A stretch of 64,000 bases of DNA from Psococerastis gibbosa (Eukaryota > Arthropoda > Insecta > Psocodea > Psocidae). Of the stretch, positions 49,440 to 61,640 are shown in pieces. The translations under genes and the position numbers were made by a program. Within the stretch, counting starts at the first letter, position 1; the number at the start of each line of letters is the position of its first letter. The notes below the pieces were generated by a model. The model searched no databases. It was not told the origin of the DNA and was given only the letters and a program-made list of their open reading frames with translations. Where the stretch lies: assembly GCA_963971405.1 (NCBI GenBank), contig OZ020489.1, forward strand, positions 22,904,290-22,968,289. Direction: 5' to 3'.

Positions 49440-52400
49440 AGCATTGCCATTTGCGAAAGTCAATGCACGACTGTATTCCCATTCTCATTTGCAATGTATG
49501 AAACAGTAGTTCTGCTTATTTATGCAACCAAACTGCCTTCTTACAAGATATATGAATCGAATGGGATGGAAAGGAAATTGTGATGATGTGTGCACAGTTG
49601 CATAATCATGAAACTGAAGGAATTCACTGGCTGCAAATGCCTTTGTTAAATACGACACTTGGCTTATTAGTTTGGCAATAATCCTATTTTCAGTTCTCAG
49701 GGCACATATAATTACTTATGGCTGGGGCCCGTGCCAGCCGTCGCGATACAAATTTCAACCCCCCCCCCCCCCAGCCGAAATTTGACAATTGAAGACGCCA
49801 CTGAAAACCATTTTGGTCAGGAAGTCCCCATTAACCGTGTTTGAGGGGGGGGGGGGGGATCGCCTCACACTGTTAACTTGCCCTAGATACTGACCCTTAG
49901 AAGTGCTCTTGCACATAATTTTATTCATACTTGCAAGAAATTAAATTTTTTCCTGACAATGACCAAGAGGTCAAGGAAATGCTTGAGATTGAGTACTCAT
50001 TAAGGTAGGGCAAGGTCTCAGAATACCGGCCAGCCTCAACATAAAATCCTAATGTGTGTGAGTGAGGGGGGGGGGGTGGCAAATTCCTCCTGATTCCACT
50101 GATTCTTCCTACGGTCCTGCCGAGTATTCTATTATTAGTGTTATACACTTTATACTACACTTTATACCCTATATGTACCTACTGTAGTCAATAGTGTAAT
50201 TTTTATAACCAAATAAAGCCGCAACGAAATGATAGGTTTTTACGCTTTAGGGGTACTATGGGAAAATTTTAGGGGAAAAGGAGCAAACCATTTATTTACA
50301 TTTTATATGTAAACTTATTTTCTAATTTTACCTGAGTTTTTCCAATTAACCACAGGATAGTGAGTTCTGTTATTAATGAATTAATGCAAGCATTCAAAAC
50401 ATTTTTTTCTAATACTTCATCTAATTTGGCATTTGGAAAAAATAAGTTTCAGCCGATCTTACATTTTTACTTTGATATACATGCATTAAAATACCTGTCG
50501 CATTTGGACTTGTGAGTAGCAGAGTGCATGTACCCACTGTAGCGGCTTGGTCTAGCAGCTTATAGATCTTTGGCAAATAATTTATTAGATTTGTTGGTTT
50601 TCGGGTCATTACGACCATCTCATCACTGAAAACATGAAAGAGAGAGAAAGTCGTGGATTTATACCCAGTGGCAAATCTAAAACTTTCGCAAGAAGAAGAC
50701 GGGCATTCCAGTTGGAAATTTTATTATTTGTATCTTAAATGTAGCATACATATTAATTTATTTTGATAGTTCACTCCCTTTAGCTGATTTCTTTGTAATT
50801 GTGAGCCATTTTCGGGGAAATGGGACATTTTAGTGTCCTGAGCCTCTCTTTGCGAACAGCAGGACATACTAACTAAAAACGAGACTGTCCCGTTTTCGGA
50901 CGGATAATCAATCTCCTTATCTTTGCCCCAAGAATGTTTTTTGATTTTTTAAAATAGTGATTGTTTTTTGTTGAAGTTTGAAAATATACTGCTGTATAGC
51001 AATAATGGAAGGGTGATTAGCTATATAACGAATATTGTCGCTTATATTACCAATGGTAATGAACATAAAAAAATAGTAGACCGTTAGAAAACCAAAACAT
51101 TATTTTCTTAAATATTTCAAGTTAAAAAAAAAGAATTACTCTCTGCTGCATTTTGCTGAAAACTTGAAGCGAGATCTAAGACGCCCGCCGTCTCGTATGT
51201 GCAAAAGTATAAAAATTTTATGACTCGAAAAGTAAAAAGGAAAAAAAAAACAGAAATTGCATCCCTTCCCCCGCTGAGCGCTCCCTCTATGTTTAACTTA
51301 GCTCCAGACATGGCTCCTTCTTCCTTTTTCAATTTCACCTATATATTTTTTGTCGTATATGACCTTAAATGTAACAGTTAGACTGGGCTATCTCTTGCGA
51401 GAGCTGAGTTGCTGAGAGGATTCTTTTACGTTTTCCCTTTGAAAATTTTCAATATATATTTTTTTCACCATTTTTCTTGTGGTGCACTATTTTTTCTTTT
51501 CCTTCAAGATTTCTTTTTATTTTTCTCTTATTTTTCTTTTAGAAAAGTAGGTCACATTTATTTTCTTCCTATATAAAGTAAGTTTTCTTAGGTTCTCTTT
51601 TTTCCTAACTTGTCCACTATTCTCTTCCTCAGGGTTTTTTCTCCCCAGTTGCTGAAGATATCCGTGCCGGGCTGGAGGTTGTAAGCTGTGCGGGCTGGTT
51701 AAAGAGAATTTTGATTATCGCGAATTCTATTTTAGTTATATTGCTTTATAGTCAGCGTCATCATAGTACGCACATTGGCCACAGTGGCGCTATAATTGCT
51801 TGCGTCTCCGGCACGAGTTTTGAGAACTTTAAATGCATCACTTCTAATTCATTTTTATTGGTTTTCAAATTCTTCCCCGAATCAAAACAACTCAAATTTT
51901 TACTGTTTGATTAATGAACTATTGTACAGTAGGTCTGTACATATTGGAATTGTTCCAATTACTGTATTTTTACTGGAAGTCATACAAGTTATTTTATGAC
52001 GGTTTCATTGAATGGAATGAAAAATTTGGCAACTATGAATTTATATAAATTTAAGTCTCTCTGCAGGTTCCATTGTAATAACAGTCGTCTACTAACTAAC
52101 TGTTGGGCGCAATCCTTTCCCAGGACGAAATAGATGTTTGGGCCCCCCCCCCCTCCCTAAATACTTATCTGGGACTTAAAGGTCATTTAGTTTTCTTCGC
52201 TGACACAGCGCAAATTTTGAAAGTGCACGTTTTTTTAAAAATTATTTTACTTATTTCTGCAGTATGTATGAAACATGAAGTATTTTTATTTCAACGCTTG
52301 GGTTCTCACTCACGGGTCCCGGGCCACTGCCTCAAATTGCCCACTATATCTACAGCCCTGGTCAAAAGTCAAAAGTGCTAATTTTACCAACACATCATAC

Positions 52401-52540
52401 GATATGTAGTGTTATACAGTGTTAAACCTGTAATATTCAATCAAATTCTATCTCCACCTACAGCAGTGCCCTTTAAATAATACATTTTTCAGTGAAGTGG
52501 GCAAAAACTAATACTATATACTAATACTATAACACTAAAG
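49440..52540. other. End of intron 1, nothing firmly recognised
   Basis: Poly-C (49759-49773), poly-G (49845-49858, 50067-50076) and poly-C (52142-52152) runs suggest further GC elements whose ends could not be matched. A pyrimidine-rich tract occupies 51420-51650. Confidence 0.45.
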
Positions 52541-52813
52541 GCCCGATCAAATGGAAATGTTCGCAATGGTGTAAATGTAATGGCTGAGGATGACCTTTCC
52601 GGGGACTCGGTAGGTGTGGTGGTTGTCAAAGAGGAAGTGAGTGGGGATAGTGACGACAAGGAAGACATCAAACCCAATTTTCTGCTCTCAAGCGACTTCT
52701 ATAAGAGTTTGTTGGAGAGAGCAGTTTTCAACAAAACTGGCGACTCTTCAGTCCCCGCCTTCCCTAGAAATCTACTTTATTCCAATTATGATGGCCAATT
52801 CAACGAAGATAAT
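52541..52813 (+). CDS. Second coding exon of the same gene, acidic segment
   Basis: This is 91 codons in phase 0 at both ends. The donor is AAT|GTAAGT. The acceptor is weaker: AACACTAAAG with little pyrimidine tract, 50 nt downstream of a better-looking TTTTTCAG that would put TGA in frame at once. The peptide has an acidic stretch (DDLSGDS and later SDDKED), a VVKEE motif matching the SUMO consensus, then a hydrophobic/aromatic patch SSDFYKSLLERAVF. This composition is typical of transcription-factor N-termini, which is inference. An alternative is that translation of another isoform starts at the ATG at 52580 (MAEDDLSG). Joining to the first exon and to the exon at 55398 keeps one open frame. 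A copy of a dispersed repeat begins about 40 nt beyond the donor. Confidence 0.6.
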
Positions 52814-52849
52814 GTAAGTGAGGACGACGGTTGTTTTGTTTTGTTTTGT

Positions 52850-53028
52850 TTTCCTATGCCAGTTTCCAGCGTTTCTGCTTTCAGCAACTCTGTCAGCCAG
52901 GCGGGGGGAGTGAATCTGTTTTTTAACTCGAGGCACCCGAAGTGCAAGCTCCTTCACCTCAAGAAGAACGGGAGTTGGCTGACATGGTGGATCTTCTGAT
53001 TATAGTGGATTCCAAACCACTAAATGTG
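52850..53028 (-). repeat. Repeat L, just after exon 2
   Basis: It shares CAGCGTTTCTGCTTT, CTGTCAGCCAGGCGGGGGGA and GATTATAGTGGATTCCAAAC with 62.19-62.36 kb. On the minus strand both copies keep a similar peptide (ALRVPRVKKQIHSPRLADRV here), so the repeat may come from an element's coding region. It starts about 40 nt beyond the exon 2 donor. Confidence 0.65.
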
Positions 53029-55397
53029 GGTTAATTGTAAGAATGGGCCCATTTGGAAATTTTTCATTTTCTTTCTTTTTTCTTTCTAAAACTACGATTG
53101 TACCATAGATGGTCAGGATTACCAGTAGTGTTGAATAAGATCCTGCTCTCGTCTTGATCTACAAGAAAATAGTAGCTCAAAGCTCTGTAATTATTACAAG
53201 ATCAAGATGTGATTAAGGATCGCTGAGTCTTCAACTTGCCTTATTTCTTGCCACAACGTGTTATGATGAAATCGGAATTTTCAATCAAAATACCAATACC
53301 CTTTGGTAAACTAGGAAACCTAAGGTAAAATATAATTAAGGACAATGTAAATTTGGTTTATTTACTTATTTCTTATTTATAATTTATATTTTACCTGAGT
53401 TTTTTCACTTTACTACGGGCGGGTTAATAGGGAACCCAGTTCAACAACAATTCAACTCTTTCATAATAGTACCAAATATTTAATAGAAGTTGAAATAGCA
53501 TAAATTGACTATTACAGCCCATATTAATACTATCAGTATAATAAATTATTAATGCTAAACAAGCATGCTTACCTACAACTACAGTATAATTCATTATAAT
53601 CATTTTCCGTTTAAATACCAAAACATAGTAGCTGGTTTCTCATCGTCAAAACTTAAAGTAAAGAATAAAGTGTAATAGCACATAATAAAGTTTAAAATTT
53701 ACTCGTACATGCATATGGCGGTGAAGCTAATTCTAACCTAGTTCATAAAATTCATTTATCGAGTAGGTTACTAACGTTGCGTTTTATTCATACGAGTATA
53801 TTCAACAATTTTTCCAAGTTGGAGGCGACTTTCTGACTGAATTGCGGGCCGTTGTAGTAAATTGTATAATCTAATGCCCAAAATTGGGAAACTGTTCATT
53901 GTTTTTGATAATGCACTTTTAGGAATGTTTATGTGATGAGATGTTCTGGTAGGGTAATTATGGATATCATATCTCTTGCCGAAGTTTCTGAGATTTTTCT
54001 GAGATTTTTTTTATTTTATATCAGACTATTGAGTACGTATTGTCCATGTATTGTTAGCATACCCAGGGCGGAAAAGAAGAGCTATAAAGGGTTCTCCTGT
54101 TCTGCTTTTTGTTATGATTCGTAGCACACGCCTCTGTAGTATAGGAGTATTTCCTTTGTAGAAGAAGCGTGGCTCCATTTACGTTGCTGGGGAGGTTACC
54201 TTTGGAAACTTGTCATACGAATACCTTTTGGTATCGCACAGTCAGTGGAATTCATAAAAAAAAGAAACAATTTTTCCTTCACAAATTCGGAGCAAATATT
54301 TTAGAAGCAGATGGTTTGAGTTCGAAGTGTTAGAAGTTGTTCGGTACTTAGGTGGTAATGGAACAATTTGTACCAATAAGACAATACCTTATGAATACGT
54401 TGAACTTTTTCTATTTTACTTCTAGATCCTCTTGAAGCAATTACTTACCATTTTGCATTTCTCTGAATGAGTATACCTATGGTAATTTTTGGATTCTAGA
54501 ATGTCTGATTGTCTCGTTTGGTTGCCGTACTTCAAATTACTTGGACATATTTTTTTAAATGGTACAACACTATTCATATATTACCAAGAGGTGATGGTTG
54601 ATTTATTTCAACTTAGTACTAAGTAGACCTAGTATGCAGTTTGACCCATCCTGAATTTTTGTGTCCCCCTGAGCCCTGCAGCATGTTATAATTGTAAAGA
54701 CTTTTGGTGGAAATTATAATTATAATAAAGCAATAATAATAATTTAAGAAATACCATAGCAAGATCGTGGCGAGTGGGGTACAACTTTCGCCCAATTAAA
54801 TTATTTTCTCACAAAGAATTTTTGAGGGCTATTGCGGGAATAGGTAAGGAATATGGTAAGGTATTTTTCTAGATCAATTTTGTCCATAGTTGTCCGATCC
54901 CTACCAACTATTGTCATGAAGAGCAGTTCAATTTTTTTTTTTCGTGGCCATAGGCAACCTTTAAATAGAATGCTCACTACTCTAGATGGTGGGTTGAACC
55001 CGCTATTGCTAGTTATTTCTGAAGTAGGTGGATAAAACAAAGGGACGACAATGTAGCTAATTAGCCCGCGTAGAAAAACCCTCGCCTTTCGTGCTAGTGA
55101 TAAACATGACTTTTGGCTAAGAAAAAAATATAGAAATTGTTAGACCGCATAGTATTTCGGGGTTGGGCTAGTCTGACGTGGCCTACTTCTGGATACCGCC
55201 ATGTACCATGACATAGTGAGTTGTGTAACAGAAACTTTGAGTTTCTCAGATATAACCTTTTTGACTGAGTGGAGCTGGAGCCCTGGTGCCTCAAGCACAC
55301 TTCTACCTGCAGGTGCTCCGAACGCCGTGAACAGGAACAATCGTTTGAATGCCATATTACGTTTTTCACCTCACAAGGTTCTCCGTTGTGTTTTCAG
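53029..55397. other. Intron 2, nothing else recognised
   Basis: AT-rich intron DNA between repeat L and the third exon. Frames at 55094-55604 overlapping the exon in other phases are not supported. Confidence 0.5.
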
Positions 55398-55586
55398 AAG
55401 GCTGCGTACGTGTGGGGTCAGGAGCAAGGCCACCCACCCAACGGAGGTGCCCCTAAAGGCCCAGGAGCCCACCACGGACCCCCTGGTAACCCAACGCAGG
55501 GGCTCGTGCACTGGATGTCTGTCATGGCGGAGATGAGCAATGCCTCCCACGAAAACCCTGTCCACTACATGTGGAATAACGTAGAT
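55398..55586 (+). CDS. Third coding exon, Gly/Pro/His-rich and Trp-containing
   Basis: The acceptor is GTTGTGTTTTCAG and the donor GAT|GTAAGT. Its 63 codons are in phase 0 at both ends and match the exon ending at 52813 across a 2.58-kb intron. The peptide begins KAAYVWGQEQGHPPNGG, continues with a low-complexity Gly/Pro/His segment, then GLVHWMSVMAEMSNASHEN and HYMWNNVD. The WMSVMAEM and HYMWN stretches are ordered, Trp/Met-rich and look conserved, unlike the flanking DNA, and codon positions are GC-rich. I cannot name the family. No following exon could be supported between 55587 and 64000, so the rest of the protein is probably outside the window. Confidence 0.65.
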
Positions 55587-58311
55587 GTAAGTATTATGCA
55601 TTAGATTTATTTTAATTTATTTCTTGCTTACATTTTCTTGTTTACGGTTGTTATGCCCGTGTAGACTGACCAAAACTCCAAAACAAACCGCTAAGAAATT
55701 GTTCCTCGAAAACTGCTTTATCTGTTTTTTTAATACACATATATATATATATATAGTACTTATTAATGCAACAAAATTCATTATTACTAAATTAGGTCTT
55801 GTATGTTGTTCATACTAAGAGTATGAGGAACTTAGAAAGAGCGTGCAACTTATTGGTCAGTATTTACGGATGCGTAATAAAAATGTGTTATCTTCGTTAC
55901 GTTAATGGCTATATCCAAATTAAAAACAAATAGCTTCATTAAAGAACAGCCTGCTGCAGAGCTGCCCTCAAACCTGGGTGGCCACGATCCTATAATGAAT
56001 TCTTCAAGCCCATATGGTGTTAGTTTGATACAACTACCCCATAAAGCCAATGCGTTGCAGCAATGGTAAGTAGGCAATGCCATTGCTTACTTACCAATCT
56101 TAACTTGACAATGGATTCAAAATGGCGGATGACAATACCTTTCTAATATCAATATAGGGCGCTACTTTCTACAAATCAGCACAATCGCATAATAACATTG
56201 TTGTGCGAAAGTGAAATAATTCAGCAATGGAAAACTTAAAGAAAGACAATTGACCCTGCACACGGTATATTGCACACGAGACTTCCGGATACAACAAAGA
56301 CGCACTGTTTATAATATTAGCCGATATTGTAATGCTATAGTGTAATATAATGATAAATAGATCAATTACTTTATAAAAGAAGCACCCATACATTGAGGTT
56401 TTGAAAAATTGTACTCATGCATCCTCTTATGCTAATTTTTTCTTTATTAGCTATAGGGTTCCGTGTGAAATGGCTTGAGGCAATTTTATATTTGCATCTT
56501 TCCATCATTTATTTCTATCTGCTTAGAAGATAAATATGTTTTTTTTGGAAGTTCCAACGGCTGAGACATTTTTTACAGCTAATTTATAATGTTAAGAGTG
56601 TAGGGAAAAGATTACTGCATATATGTGGATAGGGCAAGGCCGTAAGATTGAAGTTTAGCCCCCACATTTAGCTTCCACATCCTATAGTCATGGTGTATGC
56701 CGTAGGGTGGTGTCAATAGGGACAATCACCTTCTCAAAAACTGACGAAACCACTGCAATGTGACACTTTATTGAATTTTCAAAGAAGTAAATGGGTAAGG
56801 GCACTGTGACGCCTGCGGCAGGCGCAAATGGTGAAAGCCAGCGCTGTGGGGTGCACTCGCAGCCTTTTTTCGACTTGTAATCTTTCCTGTTCGTCGGTAC
56901 CTCCCCCCCCCCCCCTCGAAATGTTTGCAGCGTACACTAGATAGAATGGAGTGTTTAATACATTGAGGTGATCTCACACCCGATGAACCCATAATAAAAT
57001 TCTGGCTACGGCCTTAGTCAGGAATTTCAAAATAGGCCAACTAGTACTATAGACTGTATATTATAAAATTATGTGCTACTATATACAAATACATAGGTAC
57101 AGTACATCTGGGCATATGGTGTAATGGTTCTAGAGATTTCAGTATTGCATGAATATTCATTAAGTTCTGATGTACAAATAACTACAATGGTGAGCGCTAA
57201 GACATTATTTTCTGTTTGTGTCAAATCTTAATTTGGCTGTTTTGAAATCTATTTTGTCAAGTAATATGTATTGTTATTCAGACATTAAAAAGAATTTTTG
57301 CCTTACTATCTTACTATACGTATAGAGTTCAGTGTTCACTCACTCAATAATGAGGACACCAACTAAAATCTGATAACATTTGGGAATGAAGGTTATAACC
57401 TGAGCTTTAGTTTAGTTAGGTAGTTGGATTACCTGCATTTCAAACCATGTGAAAACACAACACCATCAGCTATAAATATTCCTTCTCATTAGGCAAAATA
57501 AATATCAAAATGAGTAATACATAATCAAAATAGCAGGGAGATAGTCATTGTTACAGACACTCAGTCAAGTAGGGTTAGCAATAATTCCTTTTCTTCCTTT
57601 TGTCCTATTTTCATTCAATAATCTATTGATCCCATCGACACTTTTACCAATCAACCTTTTCTGTGTAACCCCTCTGTTTAATCTATGTGTGCAATTGTCG
57701 TCAATCGAGTTTTTATATGGTTCTTTTAAGTAAAGGGTTGAAATATGATCCGTTATTGTTGTTGGTTTGCCATTTCATAGCGAAGTAATTGAGTTATTAA
57801 AGGAAGGTTTTCGCAAATCGTTGTTTACCCTTCCAAGCCGAAGGTTATTACGTTCATTTCATTTTGAGAAGTTAATCAGATATTTGTAAGATTAATTTGT
57901 AGGGTGTGTTCTATTGTTTGAATGCTGCAGCCTGCAGCCTGAGTTATCAAGTTAACTTATTACCGGGGGTGGAGTTATAAATGTAAACAAAATAATTTTC
58001 GAATGCAAAGTGTTGTACAAAATTTTTTGAGTGTACATTTTTAACCTCGGGCATAAGGTAACTTGGTACCTCTGCGGGTATGTTTATTTCTATATTCTGA
58101 TCTGGTGACACCATGGGATTGGATATATTCCATGACCACAGTTATTCAATATGAAAAAATGTAGCCCATTTTATTTTCGGAACGGACCCTCAATAAAGGG
58201 ATAATCAAACGTTAAAGCTGGTACCTTAATTAATGTTAAAAAAAAAGTCTAGACACGACAAAAGTTTTCCTAACAGTTCGAGACGCAAAACTCGACCTGC
58301 AGTTTCATAGC
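55587..58311. other. Downstream intron or flank, no further exon found
   Basis: An (AT)n microsatellite lies at 55738-55756 and poly-C at 56904-56916. CTGGCTACGGCCTTAG at about 57002 and GCAAGGCCGTAAG at 56634 look like opposite ends of one more hAT-like MITE, but flanking duplications do not agree. Confidence 0.45.
56105..56165 (+). repeat. Single right end of the 18.8-kb MITE family
   Basis: ATGGATTCAAAATGGCGGAT followed by GACAATACCT and TCTAATATCAATATAGGGC matches the right arm at 19041-19089. There is no partner arm upstream within 500 bp. Confidence 0.6.
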
Positions 58312-58319
58312 CTAGTACT

Positions 58320-58484
58320 CATGGCCCTACCCAGGGGGGTGGTCCATCCCCCCCCCCCCCCGAAATAAATTTTTGTATGTAAACCTGTATAGTATTAAGA
58401 ATTTATTTATTAATTCATTAATAAATGACGTATAAATATTTTTTGGACCCCCCCCCCCGAAATCAAAACCTGGGCACGGCCTTG
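58320..58484. mobile_element. hAT-like MITE, 165 bp, perfect 8-bp TSD
   Basis: Same family as the copy at 14.2 kb: starts CATGGCCCTACCCAGG and ends CCTGGGCACGGCCTTG. The flanks are exact 8-bp duplications CTAGTACT at 58312-58319 and 58485-58492. The interior matches the 14.2-kb copy (GTGGTCCAT, TATTAAGAATTTAT) and contains two poly-C runs. Confidence 0.93.
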
Positions 58485-58492
58485 CTAGTACT

Positions 58493-59887
58493 CTATCAAC
58501 TGGACTATTCCTGACCCATAATGCATAAAAAAAATTAAAAATATATTCGGGGAATGTAGATACAAAATAGTTACAGACACAGTATTCTCATATACAGTAT
58601 AAGAAATGTTATGAAAGAAAACTACCTACAGTCCACAAACTATATGTGTACGTGTGAGCCTCCCCGTCCAAAATTGCGTAATTCTGAATACGACACTGGA
58701 ACCGTAATCGTACCCCCAAATACAACTAGTAGTTCTTAAAAACAGTAAAATTGATCTTTTTTTATTAGATTTGAAGCATTATTGTCATTTTTACATCGTT
58801 AAACCAAGCCACAGTAGCAAAACTAAGCAAAGACAGAAATGTTGGAAATTCGCCAAATTCCAAACGTTCTATAGGCCTAGAATAGGCAATTAATTTCAGA
58901 TTCCTTCCCTCGATTCCATATTCCATGAGACCATGACAGGTACTCCTATAAAAAACTCTTTAAAAAGTTTGTTTTCAGCAATGCACCTGATGGCACTTGT
59001 CGCATAAATTACTCCCTATTACTGTAAAAACTTGCCAAGCCACCTAAAGGTGTTCGCACGTGCGATGAAAGAAATGATAAAAAATGTCGGTTATGCAAAC
59101 TCATACGAAAAGAAATACGTTAAAAGCCAATAAAAAATCGTATAAAAATGAAACACAAAAAATGCCCACCGTTATTTTTGATAAATCCTTTCTTTTAATT
59201 TGAAAAATCCGTTAACGAACGTTTCTGCATGAATTAGTCGTATTTAATTATTCATGTCTTGTCTTTGATTCACACACAGTCTTCAAACATTCCCATAGCC
59301 GCTTCCATAAGGTAAGCATCGAAGTAAGAATTTAGTATGTGACCCGAACGCAAGCAGAATCATTAACAAGCCAGAGACAAAAAACCAGGACTTCCCTCTC
59401 ACGGAAGACAAAAAATTATACCCCACCCCAAGAAAAAACAAACAAAACAAAAACCAGATGGGTCATCCGAAGAATATTTAAATATTGGCGGGGTGTTACA
59501 TGATGATGGTGCCTAGCTAAGTATAGGTGAAGGGTTGTTTGTTACAGTTGGATGACATTAAAGAATATAAAGATTAGGCAAATTAAGTAGATCTTCTTGT
59601 GGCAAATGGTGCAGGGATTTTAAGTATGAATTCGTGCATGAACTTGGGTTCAGGATGCTTATATGAAATGGTAGGACTATCACCAGGGGGTTCAAATTTT
59701 CAATAGTGTACCTCCAGCAATGTTAGGCCTATATCAGGAGGAAGGACCCCTACTAGTCTTACTCCAAGAACTTTAAAATACTGTACTACCCGACCACGAT
59801 AGGATGGCACTAGGAACACTTACACATACTTACCATTAACAGGTGTTAGCTCGACTGAACCAAGTACGGGAACGGGTTCCTACTATA
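58493..59887. other. No gene seen
   Basis: AT-rich, no frame above 60 codons. Confidence 0.5.
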
Positions 59888-60284
59888 CAGGTGCGGAGCT
59901 TCGGGGGGGGGGGGGGAGGGCTATGGGTGCTATAACCCCCCCCCCCCATTAGGTTCCTCAAAGTGCGTAAAACCCCACTATTTCAGTCCTATTTTTCACA
60001 CATTTTCTCCCGGGGGAGACCCCCGGCCCCCCTTGTGCTAAGTTGCATTAATTATCTATAACATAGAACCCTTATTGCTCTGAAAATGCGTAGAACCCCA
60101 ATTTTTCAGCCTTATTTTTCAAAAAATTTCACCCGGCGGAGACCCCCGTGTGCTCAATTGTATTGATTACGCCACTGACAAGTGCCTTCACCTCTGATTA
60201 TATTGGCAATTTTTTGCAATTAATCTTTTTTTATTCGTATTTAATCTTAGCCCCCTCCTAGGTCTCATTCTACATCCGCGCCTG
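59888..60284. mobile_element. Second GCGCGGATCTA-type hAT-like MITE
   Basis: Starts CAGGTGCGGAGCTTCGG and ends CATCCGCGCCTG. The interior follows the copy at 22.5 kb and has two to three GC monomers instead of two, which accounts for its greater length (397 bp). The flanking 8-mers CTACTATA and CTACATAT agree only in part. Confidence 0.8.
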
Positions 60285-61389
60285 CTACATATTGCACCGA
60301 AGAAAAAAACACCGCACTACTCTGCATGACAATAATTAACTAGGCATTTTACGTAGCATCGCTATGGGAAAACATGATTTAGAAAAGCAATTTACTATAT
60401 ACAATACGTTTATAGCCCGATTCCCGCAATAACTGTCATAAAATATTTTTGGTGAAAGTCCTACCCCGAAACCAATCCTAGATACGTGCTTGACACTTAG
60501 GTCGTCATGCAAACTTCAACATAGACGATTTCTTAAAGTAAACGGACCTAAAATTTCTAATGGAGAAACATATCTGAGAAGAAAAAAACTTTCCTCTTTT
60601 ATTAGGAAGTAAGAAACATAAGGATCGACGCCCGTAGTCTCTACAACTATACAATATCCAGTATACTATATCAGAAACTTGTCCGTAACGATGGATGGAG
60701 TTGTTTTTTGTGGATGTGCATTCAGAGCGAGTATTACACAATTGAAAAAAAATTAATAGGCTTTATAATATTCGCATTGTATTTTCACCCTGATTTTCTA
60801 TTGGCGCAGAACACCATGACCGTATATACAAACACTTTTAAAATGTACATAAATCAATTAGGTAGCAAAAAAATTAATGTTGATCTAATTCGAGATAATG
60901 AGGAATGGTCAATTTTTAATCTGCAAAAAGTTGCCATCACCTGATGAAAAAGCCATTTTATAGAGCTTACAATTAATTATTTTTGGAATTTTCCAACAAA
61001 ATAACCCGAGGAATGGTTCCACGTCTGTAATTAGCAAACAAAATAAACAAAAACAGGGGTAAAACAATATTTTAATTAACAGCTAGAATTTTTAATTTTT
61101 AATCCAACATCATTGTGTTGAATTTGAAACCTGCCAGACCTTTGGGGCATCTTCCCCTGTCGTGCCATTGTTTTTATAAAAATAATTTTCGGTTATAACA
61201 TTCCCATTGTTTTAAAATAGTTCGGTGGAAGGGTAATCTTATGAGAAACGAATAAAGACAATGATCTCTTGGATTGGATGGGGGCTTGCAACAACAGTAC
61301 AGTATGCTTCTTCTCCATGCTTCTTGTAGACAAATACGCGTTCACTGCTTTATAGTTTAAATTCGTAAAATATGCTGAAGGGTTTTTCA
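60285..61389. other. No gene seen
   Basis: Short frames at 60505-60944 on both strands have no domain. Confidence 0.45.
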
Positions 61390-61490
61390 TGGACCTAGGC
61401 CTATTTTTGGTGGCCCATTGGTCCCTGGATTTTTTGGACAATTTATATTGTTTCCGTATGAATTAAACTGGTACACGCCCTCGAAGTCAA
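61390..61490 (-). repeat. Dispersed repeat D, inverted partial copy
   Basis: GGTGGCCCATTGGTCCCTGG, ATATTGTTTCCGTATG and CTCGAAGTCAACCTA match the reverse complement of 15.8-15.94 kb. It stops where the truncated SINE begins. Confidence 0.6.
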
Positions 61491-61640
61491 CCTAAATAAG
61501 GAATAAGCACTTTATTTGTTCTATTACTAAGCCAACCTAGCGGAGTTAGGGCTATAAAGCCCTCTCTTACACTCAACTAGGAAAGCCCGGGACCGCTTGC
61601 TTTACATGCCTTCCGAAGCATGGCCAAAAAATGTAAACCT
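61490..61640 (-). mobile_element. 5'-truncated copy of the tRNA-Glu-like SINE
   Basis: Shares TTCTATTACTAAGCCAACCT, AGCGGAGTTAGGGCTATAAA and GCTTTACATGCCTTCCGAAG with the SINE at 16.6 kb but lacks the A and B boxes. An extra GGAAAGCCCGGGA lies in the body. Confidence 0.8.

Noticed and set aside
52482-52492. TTTTTCAG as acceptor for exon 2
   Set aside because: It would place TGA in frame as the first codon after joining in phase 0.
55201-55604. Two 111-codon frames overlapping exon 3
   Set aside because: One is out of phase with the exon. The other contains it but extends upstream through the acceptor into intron sequence with no start support.
56634-57016. Another hAT-like MITE
   Set aside because: Possible ends GCAAGGCCGTAAG and CTACGGCCTTAG are present, but pairing is short and no 8-bp duplication agrees.
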